In this document: piece by piece, positions 1-7,169 of the stretch
How the letters are laid out: each line of letters opens with the position of its first letter
Numbering within the stretch: position 1 is the first letter of the stretch
Assembly (NCBI GenBank): GCA_051866595.1
Contig: JBJDXI010000052.1
Coordinates: 1 to 14,357, forward strand
Origin: UBA7702 sp051866595
GTDB taxonomy: Bacteria > Bacillota > Dehalobacteriia > UBA7702
Direction: 5' to 3'
Length of the DNA stretch: 14,357 nt
Position numbers and translations under genes: made by a program
The notes under the pieces: generated by a model
Databases searched by the model: none
What the model was told of the DNA's origin: nothing
The model's input: the letters and a program-made list of their open reading frames with translations, nothing else

Positions 1-2613
1 ATGAAAGCGATTATTGCTCATCCGAATCTTGATTTTGACGCGCTGGCCTCGATGGTTGCCGCGCAGAAGCTCTATCCCGGCGCCGCTTTGGTAACCGTGG
101 GAAAGCTGCGCAGCTGTGTCAAGGATTTCATCGCGATTCACGGCGAATTTATTGAGATTCGCAACTATATTGATAAAAAAGACATTGATACCCTGATTAT
201 GGTGGATACCCGTTCCCGGAAACGATTGAATGATTTCTCAAAAGTTCTGGAAAATGACGGTGTTTCCGTTATTGTGTATGATCACCATGAAGACGCTGAC
301 GATGATGTTCCCGGCGCGGAGATTCATTATGAAGCTGTGGGAGCTAACGTAACCCAGCTGGTGGAACGGATCAAAGAGAGGGAAATGTCCCTTTCGGCTC
401 AGGAAGCCACCGCTTTGGCTCTCGGCATTTATGACGATACTGGGTCCCTGTGCTATACTTCGACTACGGTCCGGGATATGCTGGCGGCGGCCTGGCTTTT
501 GGAACAGGGCGCCAATCTGGCGGTGATCGCGGAATATACCGAAGGTTCCCTCAGCGGTGAACAGAGTGAACTCTTTCATATTTTGCTTCGCCAGAACCGC
601 ATCGTGACGGTGGAGGGAAAAGACATTCTCATTGCCACTGCCGATCTGGAAAATTTTGTTTCCGATCTTTCGGTGCTGACGATGAAATTAAAGGATACCT
701 TTTCCGTGGATGCGGTCTTTACCGTTGTGCGGATGGAAAATCGGATCTATCTTGTGGGGCGCAGTTCGTTAAAGGAAATTTCCGTTCGTGATATTTTAGC
801 GCCTTACGGTGGCCGGGGACACCTTATGGCGGCCTCGGCTATGTTGAAGGACCTCTCCCGTCCGGTTTCGGAAATTGCCGTGGAATTGACGGATTCGCTT
901 TCGCAGTATATTACGCCGTCTCTTCGTGTCCGGGATATTATGACGACTCCGGTAAAAACGATCTGTGCCGATATTACCGTCAATGAAGTCGGTGAATATA
1001 TGATCCGCTACGGCCATTCCGGTTATCCCGTGATGGATCAGGGTAAGTTGATTGGCATTATTACCCACCGGGATGTGGAAAAATGCAAATATCACGGTCT
1101 TGGCAATGTGCCGGTGAAAGGATATATGTCTCACCATGTGCAGACGGTCTCTCCGGATATGTCCGTGGAGGAAGTTCGCACTTTAATGGTGGAGCATAAC
1201 GTTGGCCGTGTGCCGGTGATGGAAAATGGGGAATTGGTGGGGATTGTTACCCGTACCGATTTTCTTGAAATGATCTATGGCAATAAAGTGAATCCTCAGC
1301 ATCTGACATATCGCAAACGTACGGGAGGAAAGGACTGTATCAATCTGCTGGATGCCTTGGAAAAGACCCTTCCGAAACAGATGTTCCATATTTTGGGGCG
1401 TATTGCCTCTCTTGCCGACCGTGAGGGGATTTCCGCCTTTCTCGTCGGAGGCCTCGTCCGTGACTTGCTGATGGAACGCCGTAGCGTGGATCTGGATATT
1501 GTCGTGGAAGGCGACGGTATCGCCTTCGCGGAAAAAGTGGCGACGATGGTGGACGGCTCCGTTTCCTCCTATCCCAAGTTTGGTACCGCTACCGTGGTGA
1601 TTAACGGTGTGGTAAAGATTGATATTGCCGGCGCCCGCACGGAATTTTACGAATATCCCGCGGCCAAGCCCCAGGTGGAAATGAGCACCTTGAAACAGGA
1701 TCTCTTCCGCCGGGATTTTACCGTTAACGCCATGGCTCTGTCTTTGAATTATGAAACCTTTGGTCTTTTGATCGATTATTATAACGGATGTGAAGATCTG
1801 AAGGAGAAAAAAATCCGTGTTCTTCACAACCTCAGCTTTGTGGAGGATCCCACCCGGATTGTACGGGCCCTTCGTTTCAAAGCCCGTTACGGCTTTGAGC
1901 TGTCCGCCGAGACCGATGGCTTTGCCCGGAAAGCCGTGGAAGACGGCGTGCTGGAAAACCTCTCCCGCCGCCGCCTCTGGCATGAAATGTACCTGGCGCT
2001 TCAGGAAAGCTGTGCCTATGAAATTCTGGACTCCATGAATGATTACGGAATCTGGGAATATCTGTTCCCGGATTATCCTTTTCAAAAGGAGTGGGAAGCG
2101 GAATTTGAAATGATTCCCCGGTATAAAGACTTTTTCGGGGAGCTGATCCGTAAACCCAATCTCTGCCTGCTCCGCTTTTTGCTGGTCACCTTTGATATGA
2201 ACCGTGATTCCCTGGAGGAATTTTTCAATGACGTTCAACTGTCCCGTTATTTCCGGGACGCGCTGATTATACTGAAAGAGGCGTTCTATCAGAATGATAC
2301 GGTGAAAGACGATCTCACGGATCTTCAATGGTACTGCGCCATGGATGAAAATCCCGTGGAAGTGATGATCGCGGCCTACATCAAAACAACGCCCATGTGG
2401 CGGGAACGGATTGTGAAGGCTTTTCGTTTTTATGTTTCCCACCGGATGCAGTGTACCCGGCCGGAAATCCGCCGTCTGGATGGTTTTCAGCGGGGGCAGT
2501 TAAACGCTATCCTCGCGGATCTGTTGGAAGCGAAAAAACGGGGAGAGGCGAAAACCAAAGAAGAGGAACTTTCCTATATTGAGGAGAATATAAAAAAGGG
2601 AAAATACGAATAA
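1..2613 (+). CDS. DHH-CBS-tRNA nucleotidyltransferase fusion (CCA- or A-adding enzyme)
   Basis: This 870-residue protein probably adds or repairs the 3' CCA end of tRNA in the cytoplasm. An N-terminal DHH phosphoesterase-like domain shows HPNLDFDA (from residue 7), DHH (94-96) and a DHHA1-type GGRGH motif. Two CBS domains follow at about 309-432, each starting with a V-x-x-x-M-type segment. The class II nucleotidyltransferase domain shows GGLVRD (483-488), the metal-binding pair D497/D499 in VDLDIVVEGDG, RRDFTVNAMA (570-579) and the DPTRIVRALRF motif. The length and domain order match a known fused family of about 870-880 residues. The ATG at base 1 matches the family's usual N-terminus, so the protein looks complete, but its promoter and ribosome binding site lie outside the window. 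Whether it adds only A or full CCA cannot be read from sequence alone. The downstream protease gene follows after 10 nt, so they are probably co-transcribed. Confidence 0.93.
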   Translation: MKAIIAHPNLDFDALASMVAAQKLYPGAALVTVGKLRSCVKDFIAIHGEFIEIRNYIDKKDIDTLIMVDTRSRKRLNDFSKVLENDGVSVIVYDHHEDADDDVPGAEIHYEAVGANVTQLVERIKEREMSLSAQEATALALGIYDDTGSLCYTSTTVRDMLAAAWLLEQGANLAVIAEYTEGSLSGEQSELFHILLRQNRIVTVEGKDILIATADLENFVSDLSVLTMKLKDTFSVDAVFTVVRMENRIYLVGRSSLKEISVRDILAPYGGRGHLMAASAMLKDLSRPVSEIAVELTDSLSQYITPSLRVRDIMTTPVKTICADITVNEVGEYMIRYGHSGYPVMDQGKLIGIITHRDVEKCKYHGLGNVPVKGYMSHHVQTVSPDMSVEEVRTLMVEHNVGRVPVMENGELVGIVTRTDFLEMIYGNKVNPQHLTYRKRTGGKDCINLLDALEKTLPKQMFHILGRIASLADREGISAFLVGGLVRDLLMERRSVDLDIVVEGDGIAFAEKVATMVDGSVSSYPKFGTATVVINGVVKIDIAGARTEFYEYPAAKPQVEMSTLKQDLFRRDFTVNAMALSLNYETFGLLIDYYNGCEDLKEKKIRVLHNLSFVEDPTRIVRALRFKARYGFELSAETDGFARKAVEDGVLENLSRRRLWHEMYLALQESCAYEILDSMNDYGIWEYLFPDYPFQKEWEAEFEMIPRYKDFFGELIRKPNLCLLRFLLVTFDMNRDSLEEFFNDVQLSRYFRDALIILKEAFYQNDTVKDDLTDLQWYCAMDENPVEVMIAAYIKTTPMWRERIVKAFRFYVSHRMQCTRPEIRRLDGFQRGQLNAILADLLEAKKRGEAKTKEEELSYIEENIKKGKYE

Positions 2614-2623
2614 GGAGTTTTCC

Positions 2624-3304
2624 ATGTTTGACATCAGTTTCACTTGGGTATTTCAAAAACTGGCTTTGATACCGGCCATTCTGATTGCCCTGACTTTCCA
2701 TGAGCTGTCCCACGGCTTTGTGGCATACCGTCTCGGTGATACCACGGCCAAAAGTCAGGGGCGGCTGAGTCTGAATCCTCTGCATCATCTGGACCCCATC
2801 GGTACGCTGTGTTTGCTTTTTGTCGGCTTTGGCTGGGCAAAACCGGTGCCGGTGAATCCTTATGCCCTGCATAAAAAGCCCCATTCCGGCATGGCCTGGG
2901 TGGCGGCGGCGGGGCCGGCCTCCAATCTCTGTATGGCGCTGATCGGCGGGATTTTGCTTTTGCTCTATCTGAAGATCGTCGGTTACGGCTGGCTTTTTGA
3001 AAGCGGCTACACCGTACAGCTTTATCTCGGATTGTTTTTTATGTACTTTATTCAGATCAATATTGTTTTGATGGTGTTCAATCTGATTCCCGTGCCGCCG
3101 TTGGACGGTTCCCGTATCGTTTCGGCATTTCTGCCTGCCGGCGCCCGAGTGCGATATAATATGATTGAGCGTTACGGAACTTTGATTATGCTGCTGCTCT
3201 GCATTGTGCCCGTCGGCGGTACCACGATCATCAGCTGGATCCTGAACGCGCCGGTGAGCTATCTGACAAATCTGGTCTACTCCCTGGCCGGTCTGGGATT
3301 TTAA
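2624..3304 (+). CDS. M50-family (site-2-type) membrane metalloprotease
   Basis: This 226-residue integral membrane protein belongs to the M50 zinc protease family (the short YwhC-like group without a PDZ domain). The zinc motif HELSH is at residues 26-30 inside the first membrane segment. The third ligand lies in NLIPVPPLDGSRI, with the aspartate near residue 161, both as expected. NPLHHLDPIGTL is another family signature. Several hydrophobic segments span the remainder. The ATG has a strong AAGGAG site 6 nt upstream that overlaps the stop of the preceding gene. The substrate is unknown; family members cut within membranes, but this short group is poorly characterised. Its position between the tRNA nucleotidyltransferase and trpS does not identify a substrate. 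Confidence 0.9.
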   Translation: MFDISFTWVFQKLALIPAILIALTFHELSHGFVAYRLGDTTAKSQGRLSLNPLHHLDPIGTLCLLFVGFGWAKPVPVNPYALHKKPHSGMAWVAAAGPASNLCMALIGGILLLLYLKIVGYGWLFESGYTVQLYLGLFFMYFIQINIVLMVFNLIPVPPLDGSRIVSAFLPAGARVRYNMIERYGTLIMLLLCIVPVGGTTIISWILNAPVSYLTNLVYSLAGLGF

Positions 3305-3307
3305 ATT

Positions 3308-3335
3308 CTGAAAACAAATAAAATATTTATATAAA
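3308..3335 (+). promoter_or_regulatory. possible weak promoter for trpS-scpAB
   Basis: CTGAAA (3308-3313) and TATAAA (3330-3335) are separated by 16 nt in the AT-rich 69-nt gap before trpS. The matches to the -35 and -10 consensus are 4/6 and 5/6. The gap is too short for a T-box leader. This is a composition-driven guess. Confidence 0.3.
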
Positions 3336-3373
3336 GATACATTGATTTTTGGTATAAGGAGACAATAAACAGT

Positions 3374-4360
3374 ATGGCGAAAGAAGTAATTTTGAGTGGG
3401 ATGAGACCCACCGGTAAACTCCACCTCGGACATTTGAGCGTTCTGGAAAACTGGGCGAGACTCCAGGAAGGGAACGAAAACTACTATATGGTGGCGGATT
3501 GGCATACCCTGACCACGGGCTTTGCCGATACTTCCAAAGTACAGGAAAATATCAGGGATATGGTATTGGATTATCTGGCCGCCGGTATCGATCCGGAGCA
3601 CAGCGCCATTTTTGTCCAGAGCCACGTGAAAGAGCACGCGGAGCTGAATCTTCTGCTCTCGATGATCACGCCTTTGAGCTGGCTGGAACGGGTTCCCACT
3701 TTCAAAGACCAGATCGCCCAGTTTGGTAAAGAAGGAAAAGATATTTCCACCCATGGATTTCTCGGTTATCCTCTGCTGATGGCGGCGGACATCATGGTTT
3801 ACCGCGGCACCGCTGTACCCGTAGGTGAGGATCAGTCGGCCCATCTGGAATTTACCAGAGAGATTTCCAGAAGATTCAATTATCTTTACAATACCGAAGT
3901 TTTTCCGGAACCGAAAGCGCTTTTTGCCAAGATTAAGCTGCTTCCCGGTACCGATAATCGCAAAATGAGCAAAAGCTACGGCAACGATATTCCTCTCGAC
4001 GCTGATGACAAACTGATTCAGCAGCGCGTCAGCACCATGGTGACGGACCCCGCCCGGATCCGAAAAGACGATCCCGGTCATCCCGATATTTGTACCGTTT
4101 ATACGTATCATACTTTTTACAATAAAGAAGAAGCGCCGGATATTGAATGTCGCTGCAAAGAAGGAACCATCGGCTGTGTCGCCTGTAAAAAGCGGATGGC
4201 CAAAGTACTCAGCGAGTTTATGGCACCCATGCGGGAACGCCGCGTCAAGCTGGCGGAAAACAGCGCCGCTTTGAATGAAATTATCGCCGACGGTGATGAA
4301 CGCGCCCGGAAAACCGCCCGGAAAACATTGGAGATGGTCCGTTCGGCCATGAATATTTAA
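3374..4360 (+). CDS. trpS: Tryptophanyl-tRNA synthetase with Fe-S-type cysteine motif
   Basis: This class Ic aminoacyl-tRNA synthetase charges tRNA-Trp with tryptophan in the cytoplasm. The 328-residue length is normal for bacteria. The HIGH-like motif is GKLHLGH (14-20) and the KMSKS loop is at 197-201; SGMRPTGKLHLGHL is diagnostic. In the C-terminal half, C240, C261, C268 and C271 give C-x20-C-x6-C-x2-C, with an extra C259. This closely resembles the C-x22-C-x6-C-x2-C motif that binds a 4Fe-4S cluster in Thermotoga maritima TrpRS. Cluster binding here is inferred. The ribosome binding site AAGGAG ends 12 nt before the ATG, a little far. The stop codon is separated from the scpA start by one base, so the two are translationally close. 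Confidence 0.95.
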   Translation: MAKEVILSGMRPTGKLHLGHLSVLENWARLQEGNENYYMVADWHTLTTGFADTSKVQENIRDMVLDYLAAGIDPEHSAIFVQSHVKEHAELNLLLSMITPLSWLERVPTFKDQIAQFGKEGKDISTHGFLGYPLLMAADIMVYRGTAVPVGEDQSAHLEFTREISRRFNYLYNTEVFPEPKALFAKIKLLPGTDNRKMSKSYGNDIPLDADDKLIQQRVSTMVTDPARIRKDDPGHPDICTVYTYHTFYNKEEAPDIECRCKEGTIGCVACKKRMAKVLSEFMAPMRERRVKLAENSAALNEIIADGDERARKTARKTLEMVRSAMNI

Positions 4361-4361
4361 T

Positions 4362-5135
4362 ATGGCGCTGGCAATCCGTCTGGAAAATTTTGAGGGACCT
4401 TTTGATCTTCTCTGCCACCTCCTCGATGAAAATCAGGTGGATATTTATGATATTCCGATCTCTGAGATTACCCGACAGTACCTTGGGTATTTAGAGGACA
4501 TGGCGGAGCTGGATCTTGATGTGGCCAGTGAGTTTCTGGTGCTGGCGGCCACGCTCATCGCCATTAAAACCAAAATGCTTCTGCCGGTAAAGAAAAGCGA
4601 AGAGGAAGAAGATTTTCCCGAGGGCTATTACGGCGAGGAGGAAGATCCCCGCAGTGATTTGGTCCGCCAGATTCTGGAGTATAAAAAATATCGTGAGCTG
4701 GCCGCTTCTTTCTCGGATATGATGGATCAGCGAAGCCGCCGGATGGCGCGTCCCAACGATGAGGAAATGTATGTTTCTCTGCTTCATGAAAATGATATTT
4801 ATAAAGGCTTCTCCCTGGAAAAATTGGGGGAGGCAATGCATCAGGTTCTGGAACGCATGGAGCGCAGAGACGTTGTACATAAAGTCCACCGGGAAAATAT
4901 TACCATTGACGATCAGATTCACCTGATCGCTCTGCGACTGGCCGCTTCTCCCGAGGGAATCCGGTTTGAATCGCTGTTTGATGCCGAAACGGACCGGGTT
5001 CGCGTGATTGTGCTTTTTCTTGCTTTGCTGGAGATGATACGCCGTCAGCGTATCGTTGTTTTGCAGAAAGTGAATTACGGCGATATTCTGATTTTTCCCA
5101 AAGAAAAGGTGAAAAAGCAAAACGCCCCGGAATGA
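4362..5135 (+). CDS. scpA: Segregation and condensation protein A
   Basis: ScpA is the kleisin subunit of the bacterial SMC condensin; it bridges SMC heads and binds ScpB to organise and segregate the nucleoid. The 257-residue protein begins with the family hallmark FEGPFDLLCHLL (about 9-20), followed by DIYDIPISEITRQYL. A central acidic stretch (EEEEDFPEGYYGEEEDP) is the usual variable linker. The C-terminal part, with RFESLFD and a LLEMIRRQRI helix, is the winged-helix domain that contacts the SMC head. The start lies one base after the trpS stop, with no strong independent Shine-Dalgarno, suggesting coupled translation. scpB follows after 56 nt, the usual pairing. Confidence 0.95.
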   Translation: MALAIRLENFEGPFDLLCHLLDENQVDIYDIPISEITRQYLGYLEDMAELDLDVASEFLVLAATLIAIKTKMLLPVKKSEEEEDFPEGYYGEEEDPRSDLVRQILEYKKYRELAASFSDMMDQRSRRMARPNDEEMYVSLLHENDIYKGFSLEKLGEAMHQVLERMERRDVVHKVHRENITIDDQIHLIALRLAASPEGIRFESLFDAETDRVRVIVLFLALLEMIRRQRIVVLQKVNYGDILIFPKEKVKKQNAPE

Positions 5136-5191
5136 CGGGCCGAAACCGCGCTGCGGTAAAAAAATGTAACAGGAAAGAGTGAAAAAATCGG

Positions 5192-5734
5192 ATGGAACCG
5201 CTTTTCAGTACAGAAATCAGAAAGGCCATTGAAGCACTGCTGTTTTCTGCCTGTGAACCGTTAAAATTAAAAGAAATTGCCTCCTGTGCCCAGTGCGGCG
5301 AGGAAACCGCTCTGGAAATTCTGGAAGAGCTGGTCTCTTTTTACGCCGACCGCGGCTTCCATCTGGAGGAGATTGCCGGTGGCTGGCAATTTATTACCGA
5401 TGAAGACGTCTATCCCTGTCTGGAGCGGCTTTATCAGCCGAAAGTCCATCGGCTGAGCAAAGCGTCCATGGAAACGCTGGCGATTATCGCTTATTGTCAG
5501 CCGGTGACCAGAGGGGAAATTGAGAATATCCGCGGCGTCAACGCGGATACCATCGTTTCCAATCTTTATGAAAAAGGTTTTTTAAAGGAAATGGGGCGCA
5601 AAGATACGCCGGGGAAGCCGATTCTTTACGGAACCTCCGACCGGTTTCTGGAATTGCTCGGTATCAACTCTCTGGAAGATCTGCCTAAAGTGGAACCGGA
5701 AAAAACCGGTCAAAGAGATGGGGATGAAATATGA
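5192..5734 (+). CDS. scpB: Segregation and condensation protein B
   Basis: ScpB is the accessory winged-helix subunit of the SMC-ScpAB condensin, acting as a dimer on the kleisin ScpA. The 180-residue protein has the N-terminal IRKAIEALLFSACEPL helix and the highly conserved second winged-helix segment LSKASMETLAIIAYCQPVT, then RGVNAD and GRKDTPGKPILYGT, all typical. The length is normal. A GA-rich ribosome binding site (about 5171-5181) lies 10-14 nt upstream of the ATG. The last four bases overlap the start of the next gene (ATGA), indicating coupled translation. Confidence 0.95.
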   Translation: MEPLFSTEIRKAIEALLFSACEPLKLKEIASCAQCGEETALEILEELVSFYADRGFHLEEIAGGWQFITDEDVYPCLERLYQPKVHRLSKASMETLAIIAYCQPVTRGEIENIRGVNADTIVSNLYEKGFLKEMGRKDTPGKPILYGTSDRFLELLGINSLEDLPKVEPEKTGQRDGDEI

Positions 5735-6372
5735 TCCTTAAGATCCTGCTTTTCGCCGTTTTATTTCTTTTGCTTCTGTTCCTTTTTTATCCGGTTCGTC
5801 TGCTGATCGACGCTTCTTACAGTGAAGAGAAGGGCCGATGCAAGATGATGATCTGCCCGATATTTACGATCCGTCGTTTCGCGTTTACCGTCATTGATAC
5901 CGAAGCGCCGGAAAAAGAATCGAAACCGAAATCGGAAAAAAAGAGGAAAAAGCAAAAAGAGAAAGAACTTAAAAAAGAGAAAACCGTGGAAAGGAAAATG
6001 AAACCTCTTCACGAGCTGATTCTTTCCATCATTGATCTGATGGGCCGCACCAAACGAGGTGCTAAACGGCTGAGAGTGACGCTGAATATCGCCTATGGAT
6101 TTCCCGATCCGGCGGTGACCGGTGAGATTACCGGCGCTCTCTATGCCGTATTGCCGCCGTTTTTCGGCGATATGCGGCACTGTCATTGGAAAATCAGCCT
6201 CTATCCTCAGTGGTGCCCGCCTTCGGCGGTGGCTGCGGTGAAAGGTGAACTTTGTTTCAATGTATTTCAGTGTATCGCCGCTTTCGGCGGCATGATTCCG
6301 GAAATTTTGAAAATATTGCCCAAGAAAAAGAGTATGAATTCGGAGGTAAAATATGAGCCAACATCCCATTGA
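5731..6372 (+). CDS. DUF2953 membrane-anchored protein
   Basis: This 213-residue protein has unknown function and matches the DUF2953 family that commonly lies between scpB and ytfJ in Bacillota. It has one N-terminal membrane segment (about 2-21), followed by a beta-type segment. A very lysine- and glutamate-rich linker spans about 69-92. After it comes a conserved region with GRTKRGAKRLRVTLNIAYGF and GFPDPAVTGEITGALYA. The topology suggests an anchor with a soluble domain; which side of the membrane is uncertain. It overlaps scpB by 4 nt and the next gene by 20 nt, so it is part of the same transcript. Its association with ytfJ hints at a sporulation or envelope role in spore formers, but that is context only. 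Confidence 0.8.
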   Translation: MILKILLFAVLFLLLLFLFYPVRLLIDASYSEEKGRCKMMICPIFTIRRFAFTVIDTEAPEKESKPKSEKKRKKQKEKELKKEKTVERKMKPLHELILSIIDLMGRTKRGAKRLRVTLNIAYGFPDPAVTGEITGALYAVLPPFFGDMRHCHWKISLYPQWCPPSAVAAVKGELCFNVFQCIAAFGGMIPEILKILPKKKSMNSEVKYEPTSH

Positions 6373-6790
6373 AGGTCTTATGGCCAGTGTTCTTGAAAAC
6401 CTGAAAAAAGTGGTGGATGCCAATACGGTCATCGGGGAGCCGATGAATCTGCCCAACGGTACTTCGATTATTCCCGTTACCAAATTGGCTTGTGGTTTTG
6501 GCTGCGGCGGCGGCGAATACGGCAAAAGCGGCACCGAACAGCGCCTGCCTTTCGGCGGTGGCACCGGTGGCGGCATCAGCGTTCAGCCTTTGGGTTTTAT
6601 TGCCGCCACGGCCGATGATGTGAAATTCGTTCATATTGACGATGCCAGTCCCGCGGGGAATATGGATGCCATCGTTGACAGCATTGTTAAGCTTTGCAAA
6701 ACCTTCAGCAAAAAGAAAGCCGAAAACGCGGCGGAAGAAGTGGTCGTTACCGAAGAGGTGACGGTAACCGAAAAAACCGAAGCGGAATAA
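6353..6790 (+). CDS. ytfJ: YtfJ/GerW-family protein
   Basis: This 145-residue protein is in the GerW (YtfJ) family. The family signature is clear: HPIEGLMASVLENLK at the N-terminus, GEPMNLPNGTSIIPVTKLACGFG, then a glycine-rich stretch with GGGTGGGISVQPLGFI. The C-terminal 25 residues are Glu/Val/Thr-rich and low complexity. The Bacillus member is a spore protein needed for normal germination, but homologues also occur in non-sporulating bacteria, so sporulation cannot be concluded. The ATG has a strong GGAGG site upstream and lies inside the end of the DUF2953 gene. A terminator follows directly, making this the last gene of the first transcription unit. Confidence 0.9.
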   Translation: MSQHPIEGLMASVLENLKKVVDANTVIGEPMNLPNGTSIIPVTKLACGFGCGGGEYGKSGTEQRLPFGGGTGGGISVQPLGFIAATADDVKFVHIDDASPAGNMDAIVDSIVKLCKTFSKKKAENAAEEVVVTEEVTVTEKTEAE

Positions 6791-6794
6791 GAAA

Positions 6795-6835
6795 ATCCCG
6801 CAGTCCGGAAAAAATCCCGGCTGCGGGATCTTTTT
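6795..6835 (+). terminator. intrinsic terminator after ytfJ
   Basis: ATCCCGCAG (6795-6803) pairs perfectly with CTGCGGGAT (6821-6829). An inner CCGG/CCGG helix (6805-6808 with 6817-6820) extends the stem. TTTTT follows at 6831-6835. It begins 4 nt after the ytfJ stop and separates region 1 from the sulfur operon. Confidence 0.9.
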
Positions 6836-6927
6836 ATGCTTTTTTATGAAAATATTTGAGGAATTTCAATAAAAGCATTCTTTTCCCTGTTTGAAGCGAT
6901 ATAAAGATTTCAGAAAAATTTCTATAA

Positions 6928-6985
6928 ACCTATTGACAGGATAGGTAAATAGTGCTATAATTCAACACATCAAGTTGATAGGTAA
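6928..6985 (+). promoter_or_regulatory. candidate operator repeats around the sulfur-operon promoter
   Basis: ACCTAT (6928-6933) and ATAGGT (6941-6946) form a perfect inverted repeat with a 7-nt spacer that covers the -35 box. The word GATAGGTAA occurs twice as a direct repeat, at 6940-6948 and 6977-6985, so a third ATAGGT half-site lies just downstream of the expected transcription start. The arrangement suits a repressor binding over and behind the promoter. The regulator is unknown. A cysteine-responsive Rrf2-type factor would fit the operon content, but I have no motif match to support that. Confidence 0.45.
6933..6961 (+). promoter_or_regulatory. consensus sigma-A promoter of the leader-metY operon
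   Basis: TTGACA (6933-6938) and TATAAT (6956-6961) are both perfect 6/6 matches, separated by an ideal 17 nt. TG at 6953-6954 gives an extended -10 (TGCTATAAT). Transcription should start near 6968. It is the best promoter in the window. I see no comparable one between the leader terminator and metY, so metY probably depends on this promoter. Confidence 0.9.
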
Positions 6986-7012
6986 TTATAAAATTCAAAC
7001 GAAAGGAGAGCA

Positions 7013-7097
7013 AGATATGAAGAAATCCTGCATTTTTGATACCAACATGATGGATATGTATATGTGCGGCTGTATGTGTATGATTTCTTCTCTATCT
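7013..7097 (+). repeat. long imperfect hairpin enclosing the leader ORF start codon
   Basis: GAAGAAATC (7019-7027) is the exact reverse complement of GATTTCTTC (7082-7090). The helix extends outward, across a small internal loop, with AGATA (7013-7017) to TATCT (7093-7097), and inward with TGCAT (7029-7033) to GTGTA (7076-7080) including G-U pairs. About 19 pairs in all. It places the ATG at 7017-7019 in or next to the helix. Confidence 0.6.
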
Positions 7098-7145
7098 ATG
7101 TCTGAAAAGATCTCTGTTTCGGTGAATAAATGTCCTATGGCATAA
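7017..7145 (+). CDS. Met/Cys-rich 42-residue peptide, candidate leader peptide
   Basis: The ORF has a strong AGGAG site 8 nt upstream of the ATG and ends with TAA 24 nt before the terminator stem. Of 42 residues, nine are Met and five are Cys (Cys5, 17, 19, 21, 39). Nine of the twelve residues at 11-22 (MMDMYMCGCMCM) are Met or Cys. There is no signal peptide or known domain. The likeliest role is a leader peptide whose translation senses charged tRNA-Met or tRNA-Cys, because the next gene makes homocysteine and the following ones resemble a cysteine importer. Polycysteine upstream ORFs that act as cysteine-responsive attenuators are known in mycobacteria. Alternatives are a small metal-binding or modified peptide, or a non-coding structured RNA that happens to be open. 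I do not recognise a named family. Confidence 0.65.
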   Translation: MKKSCIFDTNMMDMYMCGCMCMISSLSMSEKISVSVNKCPMA

Positions 7146-7169
7146 TTTATGCTTTGTGACACTGGTTGG

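Noticed and set aside
1183..4111. Long open frames on the minus strand (419 and 534 codons)
   Set aside because: They lie opposite strong genes with diagnostic motifs, have no recognisable motifs of their own, and run through the stops and gaps between neighbouring genes.
5145..5157. ACCGC-GCT-GCGGT palindrome between scpA and scpB
   Set aside because: Five pairs with a 3-nt loop, followed by A rather than T on the plus strand, so not a terminator for this operon. Probably chance or a minor structure.
7017..7145. SCIFF-type or other modified-peptide precursor
   Set aside because: The cysteine spacing does not match the six-cysteine SCIFF pattern, and no radical SAM maturase is next to it. 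The sulfur-gene context fits a leader better.
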